A stretch of 64,000 bases of DNA from Sinorhizobium chiapasense (lineage in GTDB: Bacteria > Pseudomonadota > Alphaproteobacteria > Rhizobiales > Rhizobiaceae), in contig NZ_CP133148.1 in the NCBI RefSeq assembly GCF_036488675.1, positions 1,612,001 to 1,676,000 of the forward strand. Direction: 5' to 3'. Under the pieces are notes generated by a model, which made no database searches, had not been told where the DNA came from, and saw only the letters and a program-made list of their open reading frames with translations. Of this stretch, positions 48,198-57,368 are shown piece after piece. Position 1 is the first letter of the stretch, and every line of letters starts with the position of its first letter. The translations under genes were made by a program, and so were the position numbers.

Positions 48198-49814
48198 TCA
48201 CTCCTTCAGTACGCCGCCAGCGGCGATGATCGCTTCCGGGGTGTCGAGATCAAGGCGCGCCGCTTCGCCGAGCTCGACGTCGATGACCGGAAGCCCGCAC
48301 CGCTCCACGATATGCCGTGCTCCGACATCGCCGACGAGCTGCCTGACCGCGGCGAAGGTCTCTTTCGGCAGAATGACTGGATTGCCGCGCTGGCCTCCCG
48401 AGACTGCGCGCACGACCGCTTGCCTGCCTTCGCCGTCGAAAACTTCGATCATCTTGCGCAGGTGATCGGCAGTAATGCCCGGCATGTCCGCCAGCATCAC
48501 GAGAGCGCCGCCCACCTCCGTTCCGAGTGCGGTCACGCCTGCCACCAGCGAAGAGGCCATGCCGGCGGCGTAGTCCGGATTCGACACAAACTCCACGGGC
48601 AGGCCGGCGAGCGCGGCGCGAATGTCCGCTTCGCGATATCCGGTTACCACGACCACCTTCCCGGCATCCGCCGCGAGTGCCGCTTCGACGGTGCGCCGAA
48701 CCATTGGAACGCCATCGAACTCGGCCAGGAGCTTGTGACCGCCGCTCGCCCCCATTCTGCTTGCCCGACCTGCAGCCAGGACGACGATCCGTGCCGGACC
48801 TCGCGCTGGACTGACGGTTTGCTCCCGCGGTTGCGGCCGGGTCGGAATCTCGTTCAGAAGGCCGCCGACACCGAGGCCGGTTATATCCTCAGAATTCGGC
48901 CATTCGCCGGCAAGCAGGCGGTCGAGAATCCAGTCGAACCCGTTCTCCTTAGGACTGCGTGCGCAACCCGGTGCGCCGACGACAGGAAGCTCGGCAATTC
49001 GACCCAAGACCAGAAGGTTGCCTGGATCGACCGGCATTCCGACATGTTCGACGACCCCTCCGGCGCGCCGGATTGCCGCCGGAATCACGTCGTCCGGATC
49101 GGAGACTGCCGAAGCACCGAAGATGATGATCAGGTCATGGGCCGGCTTGAGATCGGCGATGGCAGCGGCGACGGCCGCCTCCGAATGCGCTACACGACGT
49201 TCCGTGACGAGATGGCTTCCGGAACGTAAGAGCCGGGCAGCGAGAACCATATGGGTCTTGTCCATGACCTGCCGCTTGAGTGACGGCAACTCGGTTGCGA
49301 TCAGGGCCGCACGCTGCGCCACAAAGGGCTTCACCTCGAAGGCTGCCTCCGCCCGCAGCATATTCTCCGCCTGTTCGACGAACCGCTCCGGTACCGCCAG
49401 AGGAATGATCTTGATCGTCGCCACCATATCGCCCGCTGCGACTGCCGTGTGGTCGCCGAGGCAGGCGAGCGTGACCGCCGGATCGATCCGGTTCACCCGG
49501 TCGACGGCGGCGCGGTTTGCGACGAAAAGACCAGAGACGGTGGCGTGGATGTTCACCCGGCCGGTAGCTGCTTGTGAAAAGCGCAGGTGGTCGGGAGCAA
49601 TCGCCGCGGCGATGCGCGCCGCCGCCTCGTTTTCGAGCAGGTCATCCGCATCGAGGCGGGCGACGATGACCTCCTCCACACCGGCTTCGGCAAGCGTCGC
49701 GACGTCCGCTTGGCTCAGCCGGTGGCCTTTCGGCAGTCTCGATGCTCCAGTTTTCATTGCATGTGCAAGAACAGCGCCCTCGGCATTGGCGAGCGGTACG
49801 GGACCGAACTTCAT
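48198..49814 (-). CDS. Molybdopterin-binding/MocA-like NTP-transferase fusion
   Basis: This 538-residue two-domain protein has an N-terminal MoeA/MogA-like molybdopterin-binding part (about residues 1-330; IIIFGASAVSDPDDVIPAAI, with GHRLSQADV upstream). The C-terminal nucleotidyltransferase starts IVVLAAGRASRMGASGGHKLLAEFDG and has the metal-binding motif VMLADMPGIT. It probably makes the molybdopterin cytosine dinucleotide cofactor (MocA activity) for xanthine/CO dehydrogenase-type enzymes. Its start overlaps the xdhC-type gene (ATGA), implying coupling. The final residues are followed directly by the TfoX gene. Confidence 0.85.
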   Translation of the reverse strand: MKFGPVPLANAEGAVLAHAMKTGASRLPKGHRLSQADVATLAEAGVEEVIVARLDADDLLENEAAARIAAAIAPDHLRFSQAATGRVNIHATVSGLFVANRAAVDRVNRIDPAVTLACLGDHTAVAAGDMVATIKIIPLAVPERFVEQAENMLRAEAAFEVKPFVAQRAALIATELPSLKRQVMDKTHMVLAARLLRSGSHLVTERRVAHSEAAVAAAIADLKPAHDLIIIFGASAVSDPDDVIPAAIRRAGGVVEHVGMPVDPGNLLVLGRIAELPVVGAPGCARSPKENGFDWILDRLLAGEWPNSEDITGLGVGGLLNEIPTRPQPREQTVSPARGPARIVVLAAGRASRMGASGGHKLLAEFDGVPMVRRTVEAALAADAGKVVVVTGYREADIRAALAGLPVEFVSNPDYAAGMASSLVAGVTALGTEVGGALVMLADMPGITADHLRKMIEVFDGEGRQAVVRAVSGGQRGNPVILPKETFAAVRQLVGDVGARHIVERCGLPVIDVELGEAARLDLDTPEAIIAAGGVLKE

Positions 49815-50518
49815 CTTGTACCTCCCACCCCGCCCGTCGGATCACGGCGGCGCAGGGCTTCGATGATCTCGGCGAGGATGGCGACGGCGATTTCGGCAGG
49901 ACTCGCCGCGCCGATGTCGAGGCCGATCGGAGCTTTGATCCGACCAATGGCGTCCGTGGCCACGCCTGCTTGTCCCAATCTTTCGACGCGCGCCGCATGG
50001 GTCTTGCGGCTGCCGAGCGCACCCACATAGAAGCAGTCCGCTTCCAGGGCCGCCCGGATCGGATAATCGTCGATCTTCGGATCATGCGTGAGCGCGGCGA
50101 GTGCCGTGTAACGGTCGAGTGGCCTCGAGGGCAGAATGTCTTCCGGCCATTCAGCCAGGAGTTCGACAGCGCCGAACCGCTCCACTGTCGCGAACGCGGT
50201 GCGTGGATCTATGATCGTCATGTCGAATCCGGCAACCGCCGCCAGCTCGGCAAGCGCCTGGGAGATGTGAACGGCACCGATCGCAACGATGCGCGGTGGC
50301 GGCAGATGAACATTGACGAAGAGCGATCGTCCTTCAACCGTCGCAACACCGGCGCGTCCCGAACGCAACGCTTCGACGATCAGGCTATCCCATTCCGGTG
50401 GAAAGCTCGCGCTTTCCAGAAAGACCTGGCTGGCGCCGTCCGAAAGATCGGTAACGACTGCAGCCGCCCGTCGCGCGGCACGCGCCGCATTGATTGCTTG
50501 AAGGGTGGAGCGTTCCAT
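49811..50518 (-). CDS. XdhC-like protein, Rossmann (C-terminal-type) domain
   Basis: This 235-residue protein has the XdhC Rossmann domain: IVAIGAVHISQALAELAAVAGFDMTIIDPRTAFA and VGALGSRKTHAARVERLGQ, plus an N-terminal 90 residues resembling part of the CoxI/XdhC entry domain. XdhC proteins bind Mo cofactor, sulfurate it and insert it into Mo-hydroxylases. The companion XdhC N-terminal domain is a separate gene (50521-50880), 2 bp away, so the usual two-domain protein is split. The stop overlaps the start of the MocA-like gene by 4 bp. Confidence 0.86.
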   Translation of the reverse strand: MERSTLQAINAARAARRAAAVVTDLSDGASQVFLESASFPPEWDSLIVEALRSGRAGVATVEGRSLFVNVHLPPPRIVAIGAVHISQALAELAAVAGFDMTIIDPRTAFATVERFGAVELLAEWPEDILPSRPLDRYTALAALTHDPKIDDYPIRAALEADCFYVGALGSRKTHAARVERLGQAGVATDAIGRIKAPIGLDIGAASPAEIAVAILAEIIEALRRRDPTGGVGGTR

Positions 50519-50520
50519 CG

Positions 50521-50880
50521 TCAGCCGTCAATTCTTTCGACATAGACCCGAATGCGGCCGCCGCAGGAAAGGCCGACGCGCCATGCGGTCTCGTCGGCAA
50601 CGCCGAATTCGAGGACCTTGGGTGTTCCCGATTCGATGATCTCCACTGCCTCGGCGATGACGGCGCCTTCAACGCATCCGCCGGAGACGGAACCCTGGAA
50701 ATTTCCTTCCTCATCGATCACCAGATGGCTGCCGATCGGACGCGGTGCCGAGCCCCAAGTCTCGATGACAGTCGCAAGCGCCACTTTTCGTCCGTCACTG
50801 CACCAGGTTTCGGCGATCTCCAGCGGCTCAAGAATATTGGGCTCTTTCGACATGTTGGCTACCTGTTGTTTGTGTCTCAT
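50521..50880 (-). CDS. XdhC/CoxI N-terminal-domain protein
   Basis: This 119-residue protein has the XdhC_CoxI domain, marked by ALATVIETWGSAPRPIGSHLVI, GSVSGGCVEGAVIAEA and VGLSCGGRIRVYVE with both conserved Cys-containing motifs (SGGCVEG, SCGGR). It likely supports Mo-cofactor sulfuration with its XdhC partner encoded next. ATG 50880 overlaps the upstream VWA gene stop as ATGA, so translational coupling supports this start; ATG 50853 is an alternative. Confidence 0.87.
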   Translation of the reverse strand: MRHKQQVANMSKEPNILEPLEIAETWCSDGRKVALATVIETWGSAPRPIGSHLVIDEEGNFQGSVSGGCVEGAVIAEAVEIIESGTPKVLEFGVADETAWRVGLSCGGRIRVYVERIDG

Positions 50881-52133
50881 GCCATTCGTGCGTGCAGGAA
50901 GCGCCGCGGATCGGCGTCTTGCGCACCTTGACCGGACAGCGATTTCACCAGCTCGGCCACAGACTCAAGATTGTGCACCGCCCGGAATTCGTCAACATGC
51001 GGCAGCATGGCCCGGACGCCCCGGGCGCGCGCTTCAAATCCGTCGAAGCGCAACAGCGGATTGAGCCAGATCAGGCGCCGGCAAGAGCGATGCAGGCGAT
51101 CGATCTCGACTTCGAGTTCTGCCGTGTCATCGCGCTCGAGGCCGTCGGTGATCAGGAGGACAATGGCGCCCTGCCCGAGCACCCGGCGCGACCAGCGCCG
51201 GTTGAATTCGTGCAGCGTTTCGCCGATGCGTGTGCCGCCAGACCAATCCTTGACTGCCGCCACGCATTCGTCGAGCGCTTCGTCGGGATCGCGGTTGCGC
51301 ATCTGGCGCGTGACATTCGTCAGCCGCGTCCCGAAGAGAAACGTGTGAACGCGTTGTCGCTGTTCCGTCAGTGCGTGCAGGAAATGCAGGAAAATCCGCG
51401 TGTACTGGCTCATCGATCCGGAAATATCGGCGAGCACGACGAGGGGCGGATGAACAAGGCGCGGCTCGCGAAAGCGCGGCAGGATCAATTCGCCGCCAAA
51501 GCGCATGGCATCGCGCATGGTGGCGCGCGGATCGATCCGTGCCGGCCGATGGGTGGCGCGAAAGCGGCGGGTCCGCACACGATCCAGCGGCAAAATCAGC
51601 GATGACAAGGCCTTCCTGGCCTCGGCGATCTCCGCGGCGGTCATCTGCGCGAAATCCGCCTTGCGGAAAAGCTCGCGGCCCGAGACCGTGTAGCGCGCAT
51701 CGACCTCGATTTCCGGCTCGTCGCGCGACGAACGGGGATCTTCCCTTCCTGCAAGGAGTGCCTCGCGGAGGCGTTTCTCGCCGGCGCGCCTGGTCTGATC
51801 TTCACCCGGCCGCTCGGGCGCAATCGGCGACAGCAGCGCGATCATCTTCTGGACGAGGTCGTGCGAGCGCCAGAACAGGTGGAACGCTTCGTCGAACAGA
51901 AGCTGATCTTCACGACGCTTGACGAACGTGCATTGAAGGGCGGCATAAAATTCGCTGCGGGACCCGATCCCGATCAAGGTCACGGCGTCGATGGCGTCGG
52001 TAATGGCAGCGGGACCTATTCTCATTCCCGCCCTTCGGAGCGCGCGGGCAAAGAAGACGATGTTGTCGGCAAGTTTGCCGTTGCCCAGCGTGATCGGAGA
52101 GACTGCCGTGCGATCAAACTGCTGTTCCACCAT
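50877..52133 (-). CDS. coxE: CoxE-like VWA-domain protein
   Basis: This 418-residue protein has a C-terminal von Willebrand A domain with the MIDAS motif DISGSMSQYTR (about residue 240) and is the CoxE type. CoxE works with the CoxD ATPase to assemble the Cu-S-Mo centre of CO dehydrogenase in Oligotropha; related pairs serve other Mo-hydroxylases. The middle region is Arg/Glu-rich and disordered. It follows the MoxR-type gene by 5 bp and overlaps the next gene by 4 bp, so a tight operon is likely. Confidence 0.86.
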   Translation of the reverse strand: MVEQQFDRTAVSPITLGNGKLADNIVFFARALRRAGMRIGPAAITDAIDAVTLIGIGSRSEFYAALQCTFVKRREDQLLFDEAFHLFWRSHDLVQKMIALLSPIAPERPGEDQTRRAGEKRLREALLAGREDPRSSRDEPEIEVDARYTVSGRELFRKADFAQMTAAEIAEARKALSSLILPLDRVRTRRFRATHRPARIDPRATMRDAMRFGGELILPRFREPRLVHPPLVVLADISGSMSQYTRIFLHFLHALTEQRQRVHTFLFGTRLTNVTRQMRNRDPDEALDECVAAVKDWSGGTRIGETLHEFNRRWSRRVLGQGAIVLLITDGLERDDTAELEVEIDRLHRSCRRLIWLNPLLRFDGFEARARGVRAMLPHVDEFRAVHNLESVAELVKSLSGQGAQDADPRRFLHARMA

Positions 52134-52138
52134 GACGG

Positions 52139-53068
52139 TCAGCCCTGCGCAAGCAGTTCGGCCTTGACCTCGGCAAGCAGCTTGCGCCCCTCTGCGCCCT
52201 CGATCCGGGCGATATCGTCCTGGTATTTGAGCAATGTGCCGAGCGTGTCGGCGATCTTTTCCGGATCGAGCGCCAACCGGTCAAGTTCGGTGAGTGCCGT
52301 TGCCCAGTCGATCGTCTCCGCTACGCCGGGGTTTTTGAAAAGATCGATCGCCCGCAGTCTTTGGACATAGGCGACGATTTCCCGCGACAAGGTGGCGCTA
52401 CAGCCTGGCACCTTGCGTCGGATGATCTCCAGTTCCTGTGCTGCCTTCGGATAGTCGACCCAATGATAGAGGCAGCGTCGCTTCAAGGCGTCATGAATTT
52501 CGCGGGTGCGGTTGGTGGTGATGATGACGATCGGCGGCTCATCCGCTTTGATCGTCCCGAGTTCGGGGATGGTGACCTGAAAATCGGAAAGTACTTCGAG
52601 AAGAAAAGCCTCGAAAGCTTCGTCGGTGCGGTCGAGCTCGTCGATCAGGAACACCGGGGCCCGGCCCGCGGCAGCGGATATCGCCTGAAGCACCGGGCGG
52701 CGGATCAGAAACCGTTCGGAGAAGATGTCGCCCTCGATCCTTTGTCGGTCGACCATGCCGGCCGCTTCCGAAAGGCGAATCTCCAGCATCTGCGCCGGGT
52801 AGTTCCATTCATAGACGGCCGACGAGACGTCGAGCCCTTCGTAGCATTGCAGCCGGATCAGCGGTCGATCGAGCGAACGGGCCAGGACCTTCGCGATCTC
52901 GGTCTTGCCGACGCCGGCCTCGCCTTCCAGAAACAGCGGGCGTTTCATTTTCAGCGCCAGGAAAAGCACCGTCGCAAGTTGAGTTCCGGCGAGGTAATTT
53001 TGTGCTTCCAGCATTGCCATCGTCTCGTCGATGGATTGCGGCAGCTTTCCCGTCTCGTGTTTCGCCAT
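52139..53068 (-). CDS. coxD: MoxR-family AAA+ ATPase (CoxD-like)
   Basis: This 309-residue AAA+ ATPase has Walker A GEAGVGKTEIAKVLA (about residue 49), Walker B VFLIDELDRTDEAFEAFLLEVL and the MoxR-type TNRTREIHDALKRRC. MoxR/CoxD acts as a chaperone with a VWA partner during metal-centre insertion; CoxE is next door. It lies second in the cluster, 24 bp after the flavin reductase gene. The ATG at 53068 follows GGAGGAAAC. Confidence 0.88.
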   Translation of the reverse strand: MAKHETGKLPQSIDETMAMLEAQNYLAGTQLATVLFLALKMKRPLFLEGEAGVGKTEIAKVLARSLDRPLIRLQCYEGLDVSSAVYEWNYPAQMLEIRLSEAAGMVDRQRIEGDIFSERFLIRRPVLQAISAAAGRAPVFLIDELDRTDEAFEAFLLEVLSDFQVTIPELGTIKADEPPIVIITTNRTREIHDALKRRCLYHWVDYPKAAQELEIIRRKVPGCSATLSREIVAYVQRLRAIDLFKNPGVAETIDWATALTELDRLALDPEKIADTLGTLLKYQDDIARIEGAEGRKLLAEVKAELLAQG

Positions 53069-53092
53069 GTTTCCTCCGCAGCCGAAGAAAAC

Positions 53093-53620
53093 TTATAGCG
53101 TGTGATATCCCCGGTCCACATAAATGAGCGGCGACTGCTTCTCTCCCAGGCGGAGATCGACGACTTCGCCGAAGAGGATGAGATGGGTCGCCATGACCTT
53201 GACCTCGATGAGGCGGCAGTCGAAGGCGACGACGGCGTCGGTAAGAATGGGCGCGCCGGTCGTGAGCTGCGTCCATTGGCCGAACGCGAAGCGCCGGTCC
53301 ATGTCGAGCTGGTCACGGCCGGAGAAAGCATGGGCCAGCGCCCTGTGCGGCTCGCCAAGCACGTTAAGCGCGAAAGCACCGGAGCGCGCGAAGATATCGT
53401 TGCGCGGATTTGCTGCATTGAGGCAGGCAAGGATCGTCGGCGGATCGTCAGACACCGAGCAGGACGCGGTGATCGTCACGCCGCGCCGCGCACGCCCATC
53501 GGCCGTGGTGATGAGCTGAACATGAGCGGACATGCGGCTCATCGCGTCACGGTAACTTATTGGGTCCAGTCGGGTCTTCTCCAACACATCTCTCTCCGGA
53601 TCGATGTCTTGCACATACAT
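53093..53620 (-). CDS. Flavin reductase-like (FMN-binding split barrel) protein
   Basis: This 175-residue FMN-binding split-barrel protein is similar to the NADH:flavin reductases that supply reduced flavin to two-component monooxygenases. Motifs are SAHVQLITTADGRARRGVTITASCSVSDDPPTILACLN and NPRNDIFARSGAFALNVL, with ILFGEVVDLRLGE near the end. It heads the minus-strand Mo-maturation genes, with a short 24-bp gap, but could also have a separate task. No partner oxygenase is in the window. ATG 53620 starts MYVQDIDPERDV. Confidence 0.85.
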   Translation of the reverse strand: MYVQDIDPERDVLEKTRLDPISYRDAMSRMSAHVQLITTADGRARRGVTITASCSVSDDPPTILACLNAANPRNDIFARSGAFALNVLGEPHRALAHAFSGRDQLDMDRRFAFGQWTQLTTGAPILTDAVVAFDCRLIEVKVMATHLILFGEVVDLRLGEKQSPLIYVDRGYHTL

Positions 53621-53778
53621 AGACTCTCGCGGAAAATATGAAACCCGGCCGCGCGAGATTCTTGCGGAGCAGCGGCATAGTCATGGCGTGATCGGAATGG
53701 CGAGCTCTTATGTGCGATCTTTTCCTTTGACGGAGAGAAACACATCCTTAAAACATGGCGTCGTTGCGGGAAAAATGC

Positions 53779-54867
53779 ATGTTTAGATTGATTGTCAAGA
53801 GCATCTTCGTCGCCGGATTGATATCGGCCTCCCCTGCCCTTGCGGCGGGCCTGAAAGTTGCCGTCGTCGCTCCTGCCGATGGGCCTTTCGCCGCGCTTGG
53901 AAAGCAGATGGCGGACGGCGCCGCTTTTCAGGCGGAGGATCGCGGAAGTCAGATTATCCCGATCGCCGAAAGCTGCGATCCTGCCGGCGGCGAGGCGCTG
54001 ACGAAGGCGCTGCTGGCTAGCGGCGCAGAGGCTGCGATCGGCTTTCTCTGCACGGAGAGCCTCGAAGCTGCCCTGCCCGCCCTCGCCGAGGCTCGCATTC
54101 CCGCCATCACGCTTAGCGTCCGCTCCGACATTCTGATGGAGGACGCCCTCAAGAAGAAGTGGCCGTTTTTCCGGCTGGCGCCCAGTGGAAAGGCCGAAGC
54201 CGCGGCGATCACCGACGTCATCGTCGCGAACTGGAAGGGCAAACCGCTCGCGCTCATCGACGACGGCACGATCCATAGTCGAGAGCTTGTCGAAAGCGTT
54301 CGGAACGGGCTCGCAGAGATCGGCGTGACACCCGTGTTCACCGACACGTACCGCCCGGCACAGGAGCAGCAGGTTGGCCTCGTCCGTCGACTGGCGAAAA
54401 GCGGCGCCACCCACATCTTTACAGGAGGCGACCGCTACGACACCGCCGTGATCGCGCGTGATGCGAAGGCGGAAAGGGTCCCGATCACCCTGCTTGGCGG
54501 CGACGTACTGAATGCCGCCGACCTTGAGGTACCGCTCGAAGACGGAGTGCTTGCCGTGACGGTTCCGGAGGCGTCTCGGTCGAGCGAAGCGGAAGCCGTC
54601 GCCAAGGCAATGCGTGCAAGCGGAATCGAACCCGAGGGTTATGTCCTGCCGGCCTTTGCCGCAATGTCGCTGCTCGAACAGGCGAAGGATCAGGCTGCCA
54701 AGGACGGCAGCGCGCTTCGCGACGCTCTGCTGAAAGGGCCCTATGCAACGATCCTGGGGCCGATAAAGCTCAATGCCAGCCACGAGAGAACCGACACTCC
54801 CTATAGACTGATGGAATGGCAGGACGGCCGATTTGTCGCCACCACGGGCGCAGGCGGCGCGGAGTGA
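53779..54867 (+). CDS. Periplasmic ABC-type substrate-binding protein (branched-chain amino acid type)
   Basis: This 362-residue exported protein has a signal peptide (MFRLIVKSIFVAGLISASPALAA) and a type I periplasmic binding-protein fold similar to Leu/Ile/Val binding proteins. Segments include LKVAVVAPADGPFAALGKQMADGAAFQAED, AEAAIGFLCTESLEAALPALAEARIPAI and VGLVRRLAKSGATHIFTGGD. No permease or ATPase is adjacent, so it may be an orphan subunit or sensor. An upstream in-frame ATG at 53755 is possible. Its stop overlaps the start of the P1 peptidase (TGATG), an unusual coupling. Confidence 0.82.
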   Translation: MFRLIVKSIFVAGLISASPALAAGLKVAVVAPADGPFAALGKQMADGAAFQAEDRGSQIIPIAESCDPAGGEALTKALLASGAEAAIGFLCTESLEAALPALAEARIPAITLSVRSDILMEDALKKKWPFFRLAPSGKAEAAAITDVIVANWKGKPLALIDDGTIHSRELVESVRNGLAEIGVTPVFTDTYRPAQEQQVGLVRRLAKSGATHIFTGGDRYDTAVIARDAKAERVPITLLGGDVLNAADLEVPLEDGVLAVTVPEASRSSEAEAVAKAMRASGIEPEGYVLPAFAAMSLLEQAKDQAAKDGSALRDALLKGPYATILGPIKLNASHERTDTPYRLMEWQDGRFVATTGAGGAE

Positions 54868-55877
54868 TGCGCAAGGGGCCGAACAATCTGATTACCGATG
54901 TCGCGGGCCTGTTGGTCGGCAACGCCGAGGACCATCGGCTGAAGTCCGGTGTCTCGGTCGTACTTTGCGAACAGCCGGCAACGGCAGCGGTTCAGGTTCT
55001 CGGGGGCGCGCCGGGCACACGGGAAACGGATCTGCTCGCGCCCGAAAATACTGTCCAGAGCGTCGACGCCGTCGTGCTCTCGGGCGGTTCGGCCTTCGGT
55101 CTGGACTCGGCCTCCGGGGTGCAGGCCGCCCTTCGGGAGATGGGACGCGGCTTCGAGGTCGGTCCCCACCGCATTCCGATCGTTCCGGCCGCAATTCTCT
55201 TTGATCTCGTCAATGGCGGCGACAAGGATTGGGGGCGCTTTTCGCCCTATCGCGACCTCGGTTACGATGCCGTCCGGGCTGCCGGCCCCACATTTCTGAC
55301 CGGGACAGCCGGTGCCGGTACGGGCGCACTGACCGCCACCTTCAAAGGCGGCCTCGGTTCGGCATCGACTGTGCTGGCCAATGGCATCACGGTCGGCGCA
55401 CTTGTCGCCGTCAACGCGCTTGGATCGGCGACGATTGGCAGCACGCGCCATTTCTGGGCCGCGCCTTTCGAGTTGGACGACGAGTTCGGCGGGCTCGGCT
55501 ATCCGGCCCCGATGCCACAGGACGCGACGCTGCCGCGCCTTAAGTTCCGTGAGAAGCAGTCGGCCGCTGCGAATACGACGATCGCAGTCATCGCCACCGA
55601 TGCGGTGCTCAGCAAGGCCGAGGCGAAGCGACTGGCCATCGCCGCCCATGACGGCTTTTCTCGCGCGCTCTGGCCATCGCATACGCCGCTCGACGGCGAC
55701 CTTGTCTTCGCGCTGGCGACTGGAGCGAGCGGCAAGGCGCCGCTGCTTGAGGATTTCATCGATCTCGGCGCTGCCGCCGCCTCGACGATGGCGCGTGCGA
55801 TCGCACGTGGCGTCCACGACGCAGTCGCGGCCGACAACGATACGAAGCCGTCCTGGTCGCAACAGGCAAGGCGCTGA
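54867..55877 (+). CDS. P1 family peptidase (DmpA-like aminopeptidase)
   Basis: This 336-residue protein belongs to the DmpA/OAT-like P1 (S58) family, Ntn-fold aminopeptidases or amidases that self-cleave into two chains. It starts [30 protein letters not shown] and has [21 protein letters not shown], a signature of the group, and [23 protein letters not shown]. The likely autocleavage lies in the second half (NALGSATIG region), but the exact nucleophile is not certain from the sequence alone. The ATG at 54867 overlaps the stop of the binding-protein gene by one base. Confidence 0.86.
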   Translation: MRKGPNNLITDVAGLLVGNAEDHRLKSGVSVVLCEQPATAAVQVLGGAPGTRETDLLAPENTVQSVDAVVLSGGSAFGLDSASGVQAALREMGRGFEVGPHRIPIVPAAILFDLVNGGDKDWGRFSPYRDLGYDAVRAAGPTFLTGTAGAGTGALTATFKGGLGSASTVLANGITVGALVAVNALGSATIGSTRHFWAAPFELDDEFGGLGYPAPMPQDATLPRLKFREKQSAAANTTIAVIATDAVLSKAEAKRLAIAAHDGFSRALWPSHTPLDGDLVFALATGASGKAPLLEDFIDLGAAAASTMARAIARGVHDAVAADNDTKPSWSQQARR

Positions 55878-55950
55878 GCCGCAAGGCTCGCCTCGGATGT
55901 TGTTTGCGCGCCGGGGGGATGCTATGGCGCGGGAAACATCGGAGCCTGTC

Positions 55951-56628
55951 ATGACCTATCCCATTCGCATTGCCCCGTCGATCCTGGCGTCCAACTTCTC
56001 CAAGCTCGGTCAGGAGGTTCGCGATGTCGTCGAAGCCGGCGCCGACTGGATCCATCTCGACGTCATGGATGGTCATTTCGTACCGAACATCACCTTCGGC
56101 CCGGACGTCATAAAATCGCTGCGCCCCCACACGAATGCGACCTTCGACTGCCATCTGATGATCTCGCCCGCCGATCCCTATCTCGAAGCCTTTGCCAAGG
56201 CCGGCTGCGACATCATAACGGTGCACGCCGAGGCCGGCCCGCATTTGCACCGGTCGCTGCAAACAGTGAAGTCGCTCGGCAAGAAGGCCGGCGTCTCGCT
56301 CAATCCGGCGACCCCGGAAAGCGCTATCGAATATGTGCTGGACACGGTCGATCTCATCCTCGTGATGACGGTCAATCCGGGCTTCGGCGGACAGAAGTTT
56401 ATCCATGCCACCGAAGAGAAGATCCGGCGGATCAGAGCCATGGTCGGCGAGCGGCCGATCGAGATCGAGGTTGATGGCGGTATCACGCCCGAGACAGTTG
56501 CGCTGCCCGTCAAGGCCGGTGCCAACGTGCTCGTCGCCGGTTCGGCCGTCTTCAAGGGCGATTCCGTCGAGACCTATCGCAGCGCGATCGAGGCGATTCG
56601 CAAATCAGCGGAGAAGGCGCGCGGATGA
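55951..56628 (+). CDS. rpe: Ribulose-phosphate 3-epimerase
   Basis: This 225-residue TIM-barrel enzyme interconverts ribulose-5-P and xylulose-5-P in the pentose phosphate pathway. Motifs are [37 protein letters not shown] (metal ligands), [14 protein letters not shown] and [11 protein letters not shown]. The length is standard. ATG 55951 after GGAG is chosen; an in-frame ATG at 55924 would add nine residues. The stop overlaps the next start as ATGA, so DUF2259 is probably coupled. Confidence 0.95.
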   Translation: MTYPIRIAPSILASNFSKLGQEVRDVVEAGADWIHLDVMDGHFVPNITFGPDVIKSLRPHTNATFDCHLMISPADPYLEAFAKAGCDIITVHAEAGPHLHRSLQTVKSLGKKAGVSLNPATPESAIEYVLDTVDLILVMTVNPGFGGQKFIHATEEKIRRIRAMVGERPIEIEVDGGITPETVALPVKAGANVLVAGSAVFKGDSVETYRSAIEAIRKSAEKARG

Positions 56629-57368
56629 GCATGCGGGCGGTAGTCATCACAACGCTTCTGGCAGCGGCGACGATTGCGGCCGCTGACGTGCGTGCTGGAG
56701 ACTTTGCCGCCTTGCAGCCAATCGGATTTTCGTCTGATGGCAATGTCTTCGCCTTCGAGGAATACGGCGTCCAGGACGGTTCAGGCTTTCCCTACTCGAC
56801 GATTTACGTCCTCGATACGCGCAAGGACACCTTCCTCCCTGGCGCACCTGTCCGCGTCGTTATCGAGAAAGACGGCGGCGCACTGCACGAAGCGCGCCGC
56901 GAGGCGCACGGCCGTGCCGCACCACTGGTCGACGCTTACCGCTTGGCGGACACGCCCGGGATCTTGGCGGCATACAACCCTATAACCGAACGAAGCAGCG
57001 CGGCCCACACGCTGAGCTATGACGCGTTTCCGGCCAATGAGCCGTTCCGCAGGAGCTACGCGCTTATGCTCGAGGAGAAGAGCTTCGAGCCGCAGGGCGT
57101 GTGCGGCAGTTTTTTGAAGGAGGTCAAAGGCTTCCGGCTGGAAATGACGGAGAAGGCGGGGAAACCCGCGACGGACGTGTTGCAGGAGGACACACGCATC
57201 CCTGAGAGCCGTCGCTGCCCGACGGGTTATCGCATAGGTGGTGTCGTGACCCGCATGAATGATGACGGATCCGAGGTCCACGTGGTGATGATCCTGGTCA
57301 AATCGCTCGGTTTCGAAGGCTCGACCGATGGCCACTGGATTGCGCTGCCCGTCCGGCTTCCCAAATGA
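56625..57368 (+). CDS. DUF2259 secreted protein
   Basis: This 247-residue protein has a signal peptide ([20 protein letters not shown]) and the DUF2259 pattern: [39 protein letters not shown]. It is probably periplasmic. The family is found mainly in alphaproteobacteria and has no known function. Its ATG overlaps the rpe stop, and its own stop overlaps the start of the next membrane-protein gene (ATGA), so the three form a translationally coupled unit. Confidence 0.82.
   Translation: MSMRAVVITTLLAAATIAAADVRAGDFAALQPIGFSSDGNVFAFEEYGVQDGSGFPYSTIYVLDTRKDTFLPGAPVRVVIEKDGGALHEARREAHGRAAPLVDAYRLADTPGILAAYNPITERSSAAHTLSYDAFPANEPFRRSYALMLEEKSFEPQGVCGSFLKEVKGFRLEMTEKAGKPATDVLQEDTRIPESRRCPTGYRIGGVVTRMNDDGSEVHVVMILVKSLGFEGSTDGHWIALPVRLPK

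Noticed and set aside
55381..55950. Upstream extension of the rpe frame
   Set aside because: It runs through the P1 peptidase gene in another frame; the family N-terminus starts at 55951.
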